A stretch of DNA of 64,000 nt from Roseiarcus sp036513315. Lineage in GTDB: Bacteria; Pseudomonadota; Alphaproteobacteria; Rhizobiales; Beijerinckiaceae. How positions within the stretch are numbered: the stretch's first letter is position 1; each line of letters starts with the position of its first letter. The notes under the pieces were generated by a model. The model did not search any database. It saw only the letters and a list, made by a program, of their open reading frames with translations, and was not told the origin of the DNA. The DNA lies in assembly GCA_036513315.1 (NCBI GenBank), contig DATBZF010000059.1, positions 1 through 64,000 of the forward strand, read 5' to 3'. Made by a program: the position numbers and the translations under genes. Of the stretch, positions 34,770 through 43,576 are shown one piece after another.

Positions 34770-35150
34770 ATTCGGCTCAAGCGCGGGAATTGCCGCCCGC
34801 GTCCAGGGCCTGCGGCGTTATTGCGCCCTGCTGCTGGAGGCAGGCGACAAGTTGCGCCAATGGCGGCATCGGGCTCGTGATCCCGAGGGCGCGCTCTTGA
34901 CGGACCAGGTCAAGGTGGAGCCGCCCGCGGAAAAAGCCAGCCCGATCGCGGCTGAGCCTGAGCGCGCCAGCGGATGAGCGCCGGCCGCCAAGCAAAGAGC
35001 CATCATCGCCGCGGGTCGCGCTTGGCCCATAAGCGAAGCGCGAGATTGAAGTCTGGGGATAATTCCACGGCCGACGGTCGCGCGGTTTGATGTGCCTAAA
35101 TTTTAGGCGTAGCGTCACAAAAACGAAAAAATCAACAATCGGGGGACGCT
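34770..35150. other. Intergenic region, nothing convincing
   Basis: 381 bases between the kinase and the NCS1 permease. Short minus-strand frames exist (34777-35118 and 34818-35030), and one has a hydrophobic start, but neither has a good ribosome binding site or a recognisable domain. The last 60 bases are AT-rich and probably carry the permease promoter; GGGGGACGCT precedes its ATG. Confidence 0.5.
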
Positions 35151-36599
35151 ATGGACATTCCGAACGCTTCGCCATCTCTCTACAACGAAGACCTCGCGCC
35201 GGCCACGGTTCGCAATTGGGGCCCGTTCAGCATTTTCAACGTCTGGACGTCGGACGTGCACAGCCTGTGGGGCTATTATCTCGCCGCCAGCCTGTTTCTT
35301 CTGTGCGGAAGCTTCCTCAATTTCGTCCTCGCCATCGGCATCGGCTCGCTGGTGATCTTTTTCCTGATGAGTCTGGTCGGCAATGCCGGCGTCAAGACGG
35401 GCGTGCCTTATCCCGTCCTCGCCCGCGCCTCGTTCGGCATCTGGGGCGCCAATATTCCGGCGCTGGTGCGCGCCATCGTCGCCTGTTTCTGGTATGGGGC
35501 GCAGACCAGCGCGGCGTCGGGGGCGATCGTCGCGCTGCTGATCCGTTCCGACAGCTTCAAGGAATTTCATAGCTCCACACATGTGCTCGGCCATTCCGGC
35601 CTGGAAGTGATCTGTTTTGTCATCATCTGGGCGCTGCAATTGCTGATCATCCAGCGCGGCATGGAGACGGTGCGCAAATTCCAGGATTGGGCTGGCCCCG
35701 CCGTCTGGGTGATGATGCTCATTCTGGCGATCGGCCTTGTCGTCAAAGCCGGCGGCATCTCCTTCTCGAGCGCGATCCCGCCGGAAGTTCTCCTTGACAA
35801 GACCAAAGACGCCGGCGTTCCCGGCATTCCGGGATCATTCGCCTCGCTGATGGCGGTGTCGGCGACCTGGATCACCTATTTCGCCGCGCTCTATCTCAAT
35901 TTCTGCGACTTCTCGCGCTACGCGCCGGACGCCAAGGCAGTCAGAACCGGCAATATCTGGGGCCTGCCGGTCAATCTGATCCTGTTCTCGCTCGTCGCCG
36001 GCGTCACCACTATCGCCGCCTATCAGGTCTATGGCGAAGTGCTGCTGCATCCCGACCAGATATCGGCCAAATTCGATAGCTGGTTCCTCGCTTTGCTCGC
36101 CGCGCTCACTTTCGCGGTGGCGACGCTGGGCATCAATGTGGTGGCCAATTTCGTCTCGCCGGCCTTCGATTTCTCCAACGTGTTTCCGCGTTATATCGAC
36201 TTCAAAAAAGGCGGTTATATCGCGGCGCTGATCGCGCTCGTGCTCTATCCCTTCGCGCCCTGGGAGGGCAGCGCCGCGGCCTTCGTCGGCGCGATCGGCG
36301 CGACGATGGGGCCGATCTTCGGCGTGATGATGGTAGATTATTATCTGATCGCCAAAGGGCGCGTGAACGTGCCCGCGCTCTACCAGGAGAACGGGGAATA
36401 TCGCTACAGCGCCGGCTGGAACTGGGCGGCGATCATCGCCGCGATCATCGGCGCCTTGTTCTCCAGCATCCTGCCGAATTTCACTTCGCTATTGCCGGAA
36501 TGGTGGGGCGTTTACGGCTGGTTCTTCGGCGTCGGCATCGGCGGCGCCGTCTATTATGCTTTGCGTTCGGTGATGGCGCCGGTCGCCGCGACCGCCTGA
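35151..36599 (+). CDS. NCS1-family nucleobase/hydantoin-type permease
   Basis: Inner-membrane cation symporter of the NCS1 family, 482 residues with about 12 membrane helices. The diagnostic N-terminal segment is LYNEDLAPATVRNWGPFSIF, followed by FNVWTSDVHSLWGYYLAAS and the unwound-helix region TGVPYPVLARASFG with GANIPALVRAIVACFWYG. Substrates in the family are cytosine, uracil, allantoin, hydantoins or thiamine. No catabolic genes are adjacent to narrow the choice. Its transcript probably ends at the hairpin at 36617-36644. Confidence 0.87.
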   Translation: MDIPNASPSLYNEDLAPATVRNWGPFSIFNVWTSDVHSLWGYYLAASLFLLCGSFLNFVLAIGIGSLVIFFLMSLVGNAGVKTGVPYPVLARASFGIWGANIPALVRAIVACFWYGAQTSAASGAIVALLIRSDSFKEFHSSTHVLGHSGLEVICFVIIWALQLLIIQRGMETVRKFQDWAGPAVWVMMLILAIGLVVKAGGISFSSAIPPEVLLDKTKDAGVPGIPGSFASLMAVSATWITYFAALYLNFCDFSRYAPDAKAVRTGNIWGLPVNLILFSLVAGVTTIAAYQVYGEVLLHPDQISAKFDSWFLALLAALTFAVATLGINVVANFVSPAFDFSNVFPRYIDFKKGGYIAALIALVLYPFAPWEGSAAAFVGAIGATMGPIFGVMMVDYYLIAKGRVNVPALYQENGEYRYSAGWNWAAIIAAIIGALFSSILPNFTSLLPEWWGVYGWFFGVGIGGAVYYALRSVMAPVAATA

Positions 36600-36616
36600 C
36601 CCCAGCAAGACCCAGG

Positions 36617-36644
36617 CGCGCGATCCCGACGAGCGGATCGCGCG
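36617..36644. terminator. Bidirectional terminator between convergent genes
   Basis: CGCGCGATCC (36617-36626) pairs perfectly with GGATCGCGCG (36635-36644) around an 8-base loop. It lies between the stop of the NCS1 gene and the stop of the minus-strand exporter, and is followed by TCTTCGTTCTTC on the plus strand. Confidence 0.65.
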
Positions 36645-36654
36645 TCTTCGTTCT

Positions 36655-38109
36655 TCACCCTCGCGCGCTCGCGCTCCCCAGCAGGATCGTCGCCGCCGCG
36701 CCGATGAGCAGCGCCGCGGAGACGATCAACGCTTCGCGGGCGCCCGGAATGAATCCGCTTGCGCCGCCGATCAGCGATCCGAATAGAGCGACGCCGATGA
36801 CGCTACCGGTTTGCCTGGTGGCGTTGAGAACGCCGGCCGCAATCCCCGAGCGCGCCTTTTCCACGCTGCCAAGCAAGGTCGCGGTCAATGGCGGCACCAA
36901 CAGCCCGAGGCCGGCGCCGATCGCCAGAAGCTGCACGCCGATCGCCCAATAGGATTGGCCGGGCGCGACGCCGAGGAGCGCGATGCAGCCAGCGCCAGCG
37001 GTGGCTGCGCCCAGCGCGATGATCGCCGGCGTCCCGAACCGCTCGGTCGCGCGCGCCGCCATAAGGTTCATCGGCAGCACCGCGCCCATCATCGGCAGAA
37101 AGGCAAGGCCGGTAGCGAACGGCGAGAGATGATTGATCTGCTGGAAATACAGGCTGAGTACGAAGATGAGGCCATAAAAGGCGACATTGACGACAAGGCC
37201 GACGATCGAAGTCAGTGCGAACATGCGGTGCTTGAACAGGCCAAGCGGTAGCATCGGCTGCTCGGCGCGCCATTCCTGGACGATGAAGAGCCCGGCGAGA
37301 ACTGCCGATGCGGCAAAGCCGGCGAGCACGAAAGGATTGGCCCAACCCACTGCGCCGCCCTCGATGATAGCGCCGGCCAGACACCCGAGCGTGCCGATCG
37401 CCGCCGCTTGTCCGGGAAGATCGAGTTCGCGACTGGACGATCGCGTCGTCTCGCGCGCATAGCGCCATGTCAGCCAGAGGCCGACGAGGCCGATCGGCAG
37501 GTTGACGAGAAATATGCTGCGCCAGCCGACGAGCGCGATGAGGATGCCGCCCGCGAGCGGGCCCGCCGTCAATGCGAGGCTGGCGCCGGCGGCCCAGATT
37601 CCGATCGCCCGTCCCCGCTCCTTCTCGTCGGCATAGGCATGATTGAGGAGGACGAGTGAATTGGGGACGAGGATCGCCGCGCCGGCGCCCTGCGCGGCCC
37701 GCGCGGCGATCAGAATCAGCGCGTTGGGCGCCAGAGCGCAGGCGAGCGAAGCCGCGGTGAAGATGGCGAAGCCCGTCATGAATACGTTCTTTGCGCCGAT
37801 GCGGTCGCCGAGCGCGCCCGCTGTCAGGATCAGCGCCGCGAAGGCGATCGTATAGGCGCTGACCACCCATTGCAGTTCGGAGACGCCGCCGCCGAGCGCG
37901 CCGCCGATACTGTTCAAGGCCGTGTTGACGATGGTGACATCGAGCTGAACGACGCCAAAGCCAAGGCTCATCGCCGCCAGCGTCAGCGATTTCGTCAGCG
38001 CCGGGCTCTCGGCGTTGCCGGCGACGCCGGAACGCGAAGCCGGCCCGGTCGCGTGGAACGACGGACGCGGCGCTTCAGCGCGCAGGGGCGATACGATAGG
38101 TTGTGTCAT
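36655..38109 (-). CDS. MFS exporter, DHA2 (EmrB/QacA-like) family
   Basis: A 484-residue drug:proton antiporter-type exporter with 14 predicted membrane segments. DHA2 features include LDVTIVNTALNSIG in helix 1, LQWVVSAYTIAFAALILTAG, LGDRIGAKNVFMTGF with the motif A residues, and RAAQGAGAAILVPNSLVLL. A soluble, Pro-rich N-terminus precedes helix 1. It probably exports toxic organic compounds. The gene overlaps the end of the NIPSNAP gene by 4 bases, so the two are translated together. They are likely controlled by the divergent ArsR-type regulator at 38611. Confidence 0.86.
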   Translation of the reverse strand: MTQPIVSPLRAEAPRPSFHATGPASRSGVAGNAESPALTKSLTLAAMSLGFGVVQLDVTIVNTALNSIGGALGGGVSELQWVVSAYTIAFAALILTAGALGDRIGAKNVFMTGFAIFTAASLACALAPNALILIAARAAQGAGAAILVPNSLVLLNHAYADEKERGRAIGIWAAGASLALTAGPLAGGILIALVGWRSIFLVNLPIGLVGLWLTWRYARETTRSSSRELDLPGQAAAIGTLGCLAGAIIEGGAVGWANPFVLAGFAASAVLAGLFIVQEWRAEQPMLPLGLFKHRMFALTSIVGLVVNVAFYGLIFVLSLYFQQINHLSPFATGLAFLPMMGAVLPMNLMAARATERFGTPAIIALGAATAGAGCIALLGVAPGQSYWAIGVQLLAIGAGLGLLVPPLTATLLGSVEKARSGIAAGVLNATRQTGSVIGVALFGSLIGGASGFIPGAREALIVSAALLIGAAATILLGSASARG

Positions 38110-38417
38110 GCCGACGCCTTTCGAACAAAAGATCTGTCCTCATTGAGGATGCAGCCCGCCGCCTCGGCGCGGCGCAGGCATTCGGCGCCGTCGGAATCGC
38201 TGAGCAATTTCTCGCGATAAAGCTGATAGGCGGCAAGATCGGGAAAATCGATCAGTCCGAGCGCAATATTGGTCGGACCGGCGATCTTGGTCGGCAGGTA
38301 ATAGGCGACGCGCGTTCCGCCGCAGCGTTCGATCGACTGCCGCAATGCGCGGGCGTAAGCTTCGAAATCGCCAAGCTTGTTGGCGTCGAGCGTATAGCGG
38401 ATGCAAAGCGTCATCAT
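38106..38417 (-). CDS. NIPSNAP-family protein
   Basis: A 103-residue dimeric alpha/beta-barrel protein: MMTLCIRYTLDANKLGDFEA, then the central GPTNIALGLIDFPDLAAYQ and CILNEDRSF near the end. The start at 38417 has GAAGGAGA upstream. NIPSNAP proteins are small ferredoxin-like-fold proteins of uncertain function, often next to transporters and ArsR-type regulators. It is the first gene of a two-gene operon with the DHA2 exporter (ATGA overlap). It might modify or sense the exported compound, which is inference from context. Confidence 0.8.
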   Translation of the reverse strand: MMTLCIRYTLDANKLGDFEAYARALRQSIERCGGTRVAYYLPTKIAGPTNIALGLIDFPDLAAYQLYREKLLSDSDGAECLRRAEAAGCILNEDRSFVRKASA

Positions 38418-38492
38418 AGGTGTCTCCTTCGGCGCGGGATTTGGCGGGCGCAATCCTGTAACGCGCGAGACCGCCGATCGTCCCAAGCCTTC

Positions 38493-38512
38493 GCTTCGAC
38501 CGCGGTCGAAGC
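38493..38512. promoter_or_regulatory. Perfect 20-bp palindrome, probable operator
   Basis: GCTTCGACCGCGGTCGAAGC is an uninterrupted perfect palindrome. It lies in the 193-base gap between the divergent NIPSNAP-exporter operon and the ArsR-type regulator gene. No T-tract follows on either strand, so an operator is more likely than a terminator. The regulator's own gene starts 98 bases further on. Confidence 0.65.
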
Positions 38513-38610
38513 ATTTGGCGCCCTTTTCCCTTGGCGCGCCCGAAGACCCATGTTCAATGGAGAGTGAGAGAACGAGTTTCCCTGAGGCCCGGATTTCGCG
38601 GGAGGAAGCG

Positions 38611-39315
38611 ATGTCGCGCATCGCCCTTGAAATGGCCGAGATCGCCAATCTGATCGGCGATGTCTCGCGCGCCAATATCCTGGCGGCGCTGATGGACGGC
38701 CGCGCGCAGACGGCGCTGGAGCTTAGCCTCGCCGCCCGAGTGACGCCTCAGACCGCCAGTTCGCATCTGGCCAAGCTGCTCGACGCCAATTTTCTCGCCG
38801 TCGAGAAACAGGGCCGGCATCGCTATTACCGCCTCGCCTCGGCGCAGGTGGCGCGCACGCTTGAAGCGGTGATGGCGCTAACTCTCAGCGCGCCGCCGCG
38901 CCATCGCGCCAAATCCAGGCCCGACGAGGAAATGCGCGCGGCGCGCATGTGTTACGACCATGTCGCGGGCCGGATCGGCGTCGGCATAGCGGATGCTCTG
39001 ATCGCGCGCGGCCATGTCGCTTTCGAGGGCGATTCCGGCGAGGTGACCGAGTCCGGCCGGGTCTTCTTCGCCGACCTCGGAATCGGCCTCGCTCCGCCGG
39101 CAAAGAGCCGGCGCGTCTATTGCCGCTCGTGCCTCGATTGGAGCGAAAGGCGACGGCACATCGCCGGCCATGTCGGCGCGCAGATCGCTGACTTCTGTTT
39201 CGAGAAGAAGTGGCTCGCGCGCAATAAAGCGAGCCGCGCGTTGACAATCACGGAACACGGAGGCCGGATGCTGGCGCAGGCGTTCGGCATGGATTGGCGC
39301 GCGGAGACTCGCTAG
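38611..39315 (+). CDS. ArsR-family transcriptional regulator with extended C-terminus
   Basis: A 234-residue regulator. The first 95 residues are an ArsR winged helix: LIGDVSRANILAALMDGRAQ, recognition helix region TPQTASSHLAKLLDANFLAV and wing EKQGRHRYYRLASAQVAR. The second half (about 115-234) is a domain found in a subset of ArsR proteins, with RRVYCRSCLDWSERRRHIAG holding two Cys residues and a C-terminal EHGGRMLAQAFG. I chose the ATG at 38611 because GGAGGA lies just before it; 38560 is an alternative. It is divergent from the NIPSNAP-DHA2 operon, its probable target. Confidence 0.83.
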   Translation: MSRIALEMAEIANLIGDVSRANILAALMDGRAQTALELSLAARVTPQTASSHLAKLLDANFLAVEKQGRHRYYRLASAQVARTLEAVMALTLSAPPRHRAKSRPDEEMRAARMCYDHVAGRIGVGIADALIARGHVAFEGDSGEVTESGRVFFADLGIGLAPPAKSRRVYCRSCLDWSERRRHIAGHVGAQIADFCFEKKWLARNKASRALTITEHGGRMLAQAFGMDWRAETR

Positions 39316-39335
39316 ACTTTGTGGCTCTCTACTAT

Positions 39336-39496
39336 CGTCATTGCGAGGGAGCGCAGCGACGAAGCAATCCAGACTAAGTTTCTGAGAGCCTTCATCTGGA
39401 TTGCTTCTCAGGGCATACGCGAAGCGAAGCAATCCGTACCGATCTTGACGCGACTCAGTCTGGATGGCTTCGTCGCTTCGCTCCCTCGCCATGACG
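39336..39496. repeat. REP-like cluster of inverted half-sites
   Basis: A 38-base unit at 39336-39373 (CGTCATTGCGAGGGAGCGCA, then GCGACGAAGCAATCCAGA) recurs inverted at 39459-39496. Two shorter GGATTGCTTC/GAAGCAATCC pieces lie between them (about 39395-39435). This is a dispersed repeat type seen widely in alphaproteobacteria. The remaining intergenic bases carry no gene. Confidence 0.72.
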
Positions 39497-39578
39497 GTGA
39501 AGCAAAAAGCAAGGCGTTGCAGAATCGGTCTTGCATCGCGCCCGCACGTCGCCGCAATCCGAAGTTAGAGAATCGATC

Positions 39579-40439
39579 ATGACTCAGTCGATTGAGGCGG
39601 CCCGGCGCGCCTATGCGGAGGAACTCCGTTTCGCCACACGCATGCGCTCGCCCGCTCTGTTGGCCGCCTTTGCGACCGTAGCGCGCGAGCGATTTGTCGG
39701 ACCGGGTCCGTGGCGGATCAAAAGCCCCTGGGGCCTCAACGAATATTGGACGACCGACGATATCGATCCGCGACAACTCTATCATGACGTGCTCGTCGCC
39801 CTCGACGAGAAGCATGGCGTCAACAACGGCCAGCCGAGCCTTTGGGCTTTTCTTCTGGACCGGCTCGATGTGGCGGCGGGCGAACATGCGCTGCACCTGG
39901 GTTGCGGCACAGGCTACTACACTGCGATCATCGCCGAACTCGTCGGTTTGAGCGGAAGCGTCGCGGCGATCGATATCGACGCGGCGCTCGCGGAAAGGGC
40001 CCGAGTCGCGCTTGGCTTATGGCCGCAGGTCGCCGTGAGCAATGCCGACGGCGCCGGCGCGTCTTTCGCGCCGGCCGATGTGATCGTCGCCAGCGCCGGC
40101 GTGACGCACCCGCCGCTGTCATGGATCGGCGCGCTCAAACCCGGCGGCAGGCTGCTGTTTCCGATGACGACGGAGCGCGGCGGCCCCGGCCGCATGCTGC
40201 TTGTAACACGAGGCAGGCAGAATGGGTTTGCCGCCCGTTTCCTGTGCGATGTGAGATTCATCGACTTTAAAGGCATGCGCGATCCCGAGGCGAGCGCGCG
40301 CCTCGCGCAGGCTTTCAAACGCGACGGCGGCGCGAGCGTGAGGTCGCTGCGCCGCGACGACCATAAAGAGGACAAAAGCTGCTGGCTGCATGGCGGCGAC
40401 TGGTGCCTCTCGCGCCGCGATCCGGGCGAGCGCCAATAG
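39579..40439 (+). CDS. Protein-L-isoaspartate O-methyltransferase-like protein
   Basis: A SAM-dependent methyltransferase of the PCMT family, 286 residues. The N-terminal AARRAYAEELRFATRMRSPA and VARERFVGPGPW match PCMT openings; SAM motif I is ALHLGCGTGYYTAIIAELVG. The usual PCMT substrate-loop Ser/His context is partly replaced, and a longer C-terminal extension (about 220-286) is present. It may therefore be a PCMT homologue with a different target rather than a repair enzyme. The ATG at 39579 has a poor ribosome binding site (TTAGAG). The gene stands alone. Confidence 0.72.
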   Translation: MTQSIEAARRAYAEELRFATRMRSPALLAAFATVARERFVGPGPWRIKSPWGLNEYWTTDDIDPRQLYHDVLVALDEKHGVNNGQPSLWAFLLDRLDVAAGEHALHLGCGTGYYTAIIAELVGLSGSVAAIDIDAALAERARVALGLWPQVAVSNADGAGASFAPADVIVASAGVTHPPLSWIGALKPGGRLLFPMTTERGGPGRMLLVTRGRQNGFAARFLCDVRFIDFKGMRDPEASARLAQAFKRDGGASVRSLRRDDHKEDKSCWLHGGDWCLSRRDPGERQ

Positions 40440-40458
40440 CGTCCCCAAAAGTTTGCGC

Positions 40459-41928
40459 TCACGCTCGCCTGACGGAAGCCGAAGTCGCGGCGGAACGCGT
40501 CGCCATGCTCACGCCGGCGGTGACGATCACGTTCAGCAAGAACGCGACGAAGCCGACATTGATGTCGTTCATCTCGATTGGCAAGAAGGGCAACAGGCTC
40601 CTGAACGTGCTGTGGCTGAGCGTGATCGCCGCCACCGTGGCGACGCCGACGACAATGCCACAGAAAACGCCGGTCTTGGTCGCCGGATTATTGCGCATCA
40701 AGCTGCAGACGAGCCCGGGGAACAATTGCGTGACGAAGGAATAGCCCATCAAAAGCAGCGCCACGATCGTCTGGCCGCCCGCAAGCGCGAATCCCACGGC
40801 GACGAGCGCGCCGATCGGCACGCAGCAGCGCGCGACGAGCGCCACCGTCTCGTCGCTGGTCTGAGGCCGCAGCCCGCGCAGAATGTCATTGGCGATAAGC
40901 GTCGAAGCGGCGACGAGGATCATCGATCCCGGCACCAGCGCGGTGAGCACGCCCGCCGCGCCGATCACGCCGATAAACCAGGGATCGAAAGTCTGGATCG
41001 AAAGGCGAAACAGCGAAAGGTCGATGTCCGGTCCGGTGAGATCGGGAATCTTGAGAATCGCCGCGAAGCCGCAGAAGAACACAAAGAGCAGGATGAGCTG
41101 ATAGACCGGCAGAACGATCGCATTGCGACGGAAAGAACGCTCTTCCCTGGCGGTGAGGGCGGCGCCGAACGAGTGCGGCCACATGTAAAAGCCAAGCGCG
41201 GTGAGCAGCACCGTCGACTGGAACCACAGGACGCTCTCGCCCTGCGGCTTGAAGGCGAGGAACCCAGGCTTGGCCGCGTCGATGGCGCGGAACATTTCGC
41301 CATAGCCGCCGTAATAATGGAACGGAAAATAGATGCCGAGAAACAAGACAATAGCGAGGATGAGAAAATCCTTCACCGCCGCGTTCCAGGCCGTGCCGCG
41401 CACGCCCGAAACGATCACATAGATCGTCACGATCGCGGCGCCGATCCAAATCGCAACGCTCGAGGATATCGAGCCATAGGAGGCGACGGAAACGATGATG
41501 CCAAGCCCTTTGAACTGCAATTCGAGATAGGGAATGAGCGCGACCACGCCGACGATTGCGACAAGCACGCCAAGCGCCGCGCTGTCATATTTGCGCGCGA
41601 AGAAATGCGATTGCGAAAAGAGGCGCTCCTGTTTCGCGTAGCGCCAGATCGGCGGCAGCAGCCAATAGGAGAGGACATAGGCGAGGGTGCCATAAGCGAG
41701 GATGTAATAGGCCGAGGCGCCCTTGCCATAAGCAAATCCGCTGCCGCCAAGGAAGGTGAAGGTCGTGTAGATTTCACCAGCGGTGAGCAGGAAAACGAGC
41801 ACGACCCCGAAGCCGCGTCCGCCGACCGTCCATTGCTCCAACGTCATCGTCTTGCCGTATCGCGCAAAAACGCCAAGGCCGAGCGAGAGCGCGGCGACCA
41901 TGAAGATGATGAGAAGCGCGCTGTTCAT
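40459..41928 (-). CDS. Sodium:solute symporter (SSF family)
   Basis: Inner-membrane SSF transporter of 489 residues with about 13 helices. The N-terminus has GRGFGVVLVFLLTAGEIYTT and FLGGSGFAYGKGASAYYILA, the sodium-site region of the family. The middle contains an FNPxG-type loop variant and the C-terminus shows VLTALVPGSMILVAASTLIA. It is translationally coupled to the small DUF3311 gene in front (ATGA overlap). It is distinct from the MctP-like protein at 22117 but has the same two-gene arrangement. Substrate unknown; organic acids are usual. Confidence 0.84.
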   Translation of the reverse strand: MNSALLIIFMVAALSLGLGVFARYGKTMTLEQWTVGGRGFGVVLVFLLTAGEIYTTFTFLGGSGFAYGKGASAYYILAYGTLAYVLSYWLLPPIWRYAKQERLFSQSHFFARKYDSAALGVLVAIVGVVALIPYLELQFKGLGIIVSVASYGSISSSVAIWIGAAIVTIYVIVSGVRGTAWNAAVKDFLILAIVLFLGIYFPFHYYGGYGEMFRAIDAAKPGFLAFKPQGESVLWFQSTVLLTALGFYMWPHSFGAALTAREERSFRRNAIVLPVYQLILLFVFFCGFAAILKIPDLTGPDIDLSLFRLSIQTFDPWFIGVIGAAGVLTALVPGSMILVAASTLIANDILRGLRPQTSDETVALVARCCVPIGALVAVGFALAGGQTIVALLLMGYSFVTQLFPGLVCSLMRNNPATKTGVFCGIVVGVATVAAITLSHSTFRSLLPFLPIEMNDINVGFVAFLLNVIVTAGVSMATRSAATSASVRRA

Positions 41929-42143
41929 TGTCCCGCTCCTTCATCGCCTTGGCGGGGCGCGGCGTTGATCGGATCGAAGAAATAGATGATTCCCATGATG
42001 AGAGAGCCGAGGAGGACCCAGCCGACGATCCAGGCGAGCACGAAGGGGATTCCGAGGACCAGAGGCTCGACGCTATTGACGAAGGCGACGCCGATCAAAA
42101 TGCCGAGAAAGGGCAGAAGTGCGAGCCAACGGACATTGAGCAT
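41925..42143 (-). CDS. DUF3311 small membrane protein
   Basis: A 72-residue protein with two membrane helices, WLALLPFLGILIGVAFVN and LGIPFVLAWIVGWVLLGSLI, and a short charged tail. A strong GGAGGT ribosome binding site lies 7 bases before the ATG. It overlaps the symporter gene by 4 bases, as the DUF3311 gene at 21944 does with its own symporter. The family is regarded as an accessory partner of SSF transporters, but its function is undetermined. Confidence 0.8.
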   Translation of the reverse strand: MLNVRWLALLPFLGILIGVAFVNSVEPLVLGIPFVLAWIVGWVLLGSLIMGIIYFFDPINAAPRQGDEGAGQ

Positions 42144-42285
42144 GACAAAACCTCCGCAGAATCAATCTATCGCGCCGCGGCGAATTGATTAATCCCTGAG
42201 GAAGCCTATTCTCATAATCGCGATCCTGCCAAGCCCGAATGCGTTGCAACCCGCCCGACTTAACAGCCAATGCAGGTTTGCCCGA

Positions 42286-43419
42286 TCAGCCGCCGACCTC
42301 AGCGATCACGCTGATCCTGCCGTCGCGCAGGCCGACGATCTGCATCGGCGTATGCGGGTGATTATGGTCGTCCATCGCATAGGAGCCGCCGAGCAGGGAC
42401 GGCATTCTGGATGATTTCAGCGCCTGCTGAATGGCGGCCGGCTGGTCCGAATTGGCGCGGCGAATGGCGTCGACGACAAGATAGGTCGACTCATAAGCGA
42501 AGAACGAGCGTTGGGTCGGCATCAACCCATATTTGGCGCGATAGGCCTGGACGAACTCCTGGACGCCCGGCGTCTCGGCGAATGGCGTAAACACGGTAAT
42601 GCCCGCCGCGCTGTCGAGACCGCCTTTGGCGATGAATTGCGGCGACACCGCGCGGGTGGCCGCGGTAAAATCGATGCGCCCGGTAATCGGCACGCTCCAG
42701 CCGGCCTGTTCATAGGCGCGAAAGAACGCCGCGGTGGATGAACTTAGCAGGGTCACGATGCGATCCGGCGCCAGCGTCTGGAAACGCGAGAGGACAGGGG
42801 CGAGATCGGTCGTATCCTTGGCGATCGTCTCGTTGGCGACAAGCTTCAGGCCGACGGCGGCCGCCGCCTTCTCCATGCTGGCGGCGTTGGCGCGGTTGAA
42901 CTCATTGTCGTCCGCCAGGATGGCGACGCTGTGCACGCCCTGCCCTTTCAGCCAGTCCATCATGTCGGCGGCGATGTCGAGGTCGGACGGAATTGTCTTG
43001 AAGACATAGTCGTTGCCGCCGACCCCGGAAGCGTCGACGAAATCCTGGCCCGCCGAAATGTCGATGACGAGCGGCACCTTCGCCTGTTGGACGATCGGCA
43101 TGATCGCATGAGTGACCGGGGTCGCCAAAGCGCCAAGCAGGACCGGAACATGCTGTTCCTCGATCAACCGTCGTGTCGCGATAGTTCCGACGGCCGGATC
43201 CGCGGCATTGTCGCCGTAAAACGCCTCGATCGGACGGCCAAGGACGCCGCCAGCTTGATTGATCCGCTGCAGCGCGAGCTCGACGCCATATTGCTCGCTC
43301 TGTCCGCGATCGGCGAGAGGTCCGCTGAGAATGGTGGTGACGCCAATGCGCACGGCGTCGGCCGCGAAAGCCGGGGCGACGGCGAGGAGAGACCCGGTCA
43401 GGAAAGCGGCTTTCAGCAT
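42286..43419 (-). CDS. Orphan Liv-type substrate-binding protein
   Basis: Periplasmic type I binding protein, 377 residues. The signal peptide MLKAAFLTGSLLAVAPAFA is followed by ADAVRIGVTTILSGPLADRG and the usual helix QYGVELALQRINQAGGVLG. The start at 43419 fits the signal peptide; the frame stays open upstream through the cobT gene but that is antisense-like artefact. No permease or ATPase genes adjoin it, so it must use another Liv-type transporter or act as a sensor. The ligand is unknown. It lies 157 bases downstream of cobT on the same strand. Confidence 0.82.
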   Translation of the reverse strand: MLKAAFLTGSLLAVAPAFAADAVRIGVTTILSGPLADRGQSEQYGVELALQRINQAGGVLGRPIEAFYGDNAADPAVGTIATRRLIEEQHVPVLLGALATPVTHAIMPIVQQAKVPLVIDISAGQDFVDASGVGGNDYVFKTIPSDLDIAADMMDWLKGQGVHSVAILADDNEFNRANAASMEKAAAAVGLKLVANETIAKDTTDLAPVLSRFQTLAPDRIVTLLSSSTAAFFRAYEQAGWSVPITGRIDFTAATRAVSPQFIAKGGLDSAAGITVFTPFAETPGVQEFVQAYRAKYGLMPTQRSFFAYESTYLVVDAIRRANSDQPAAIQQALKSSRMPSLLGGSYAMDDHNHPHTPMQIVGLRDGRISVIAEVGG

Positions 43420-43576
43420 CGTCGAGATTTCCCTCTTGCGATTGTCCGATGGCGCCGCGCCGCGAACGCCCGAGCCCATCGAGGTTAGCCCGTTCGCGTC
43501 AGCGCCGCCACGAGGCAGCGCCGCCGGCCGATCAATCTTGCGTGCGTGGATCGGCGATCGCTCTGGCGCCGCGCGC

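Noticed and set aside
34777..35118. Small exported protein before the NCS1 permease
   Set aside because: A hydrophobic start in one frame and a plausible C-terminus in another, but no ribosome binding site, no family and no single continuous frame.
40390..41985. Long plus-strand frame (531 codons) opposite the symporter
   Set aside because: It is exactly antisense to a well-recognised SSF gene, rich in Arg/Glu/Asp, and has no known domain; a high-GC artefact.
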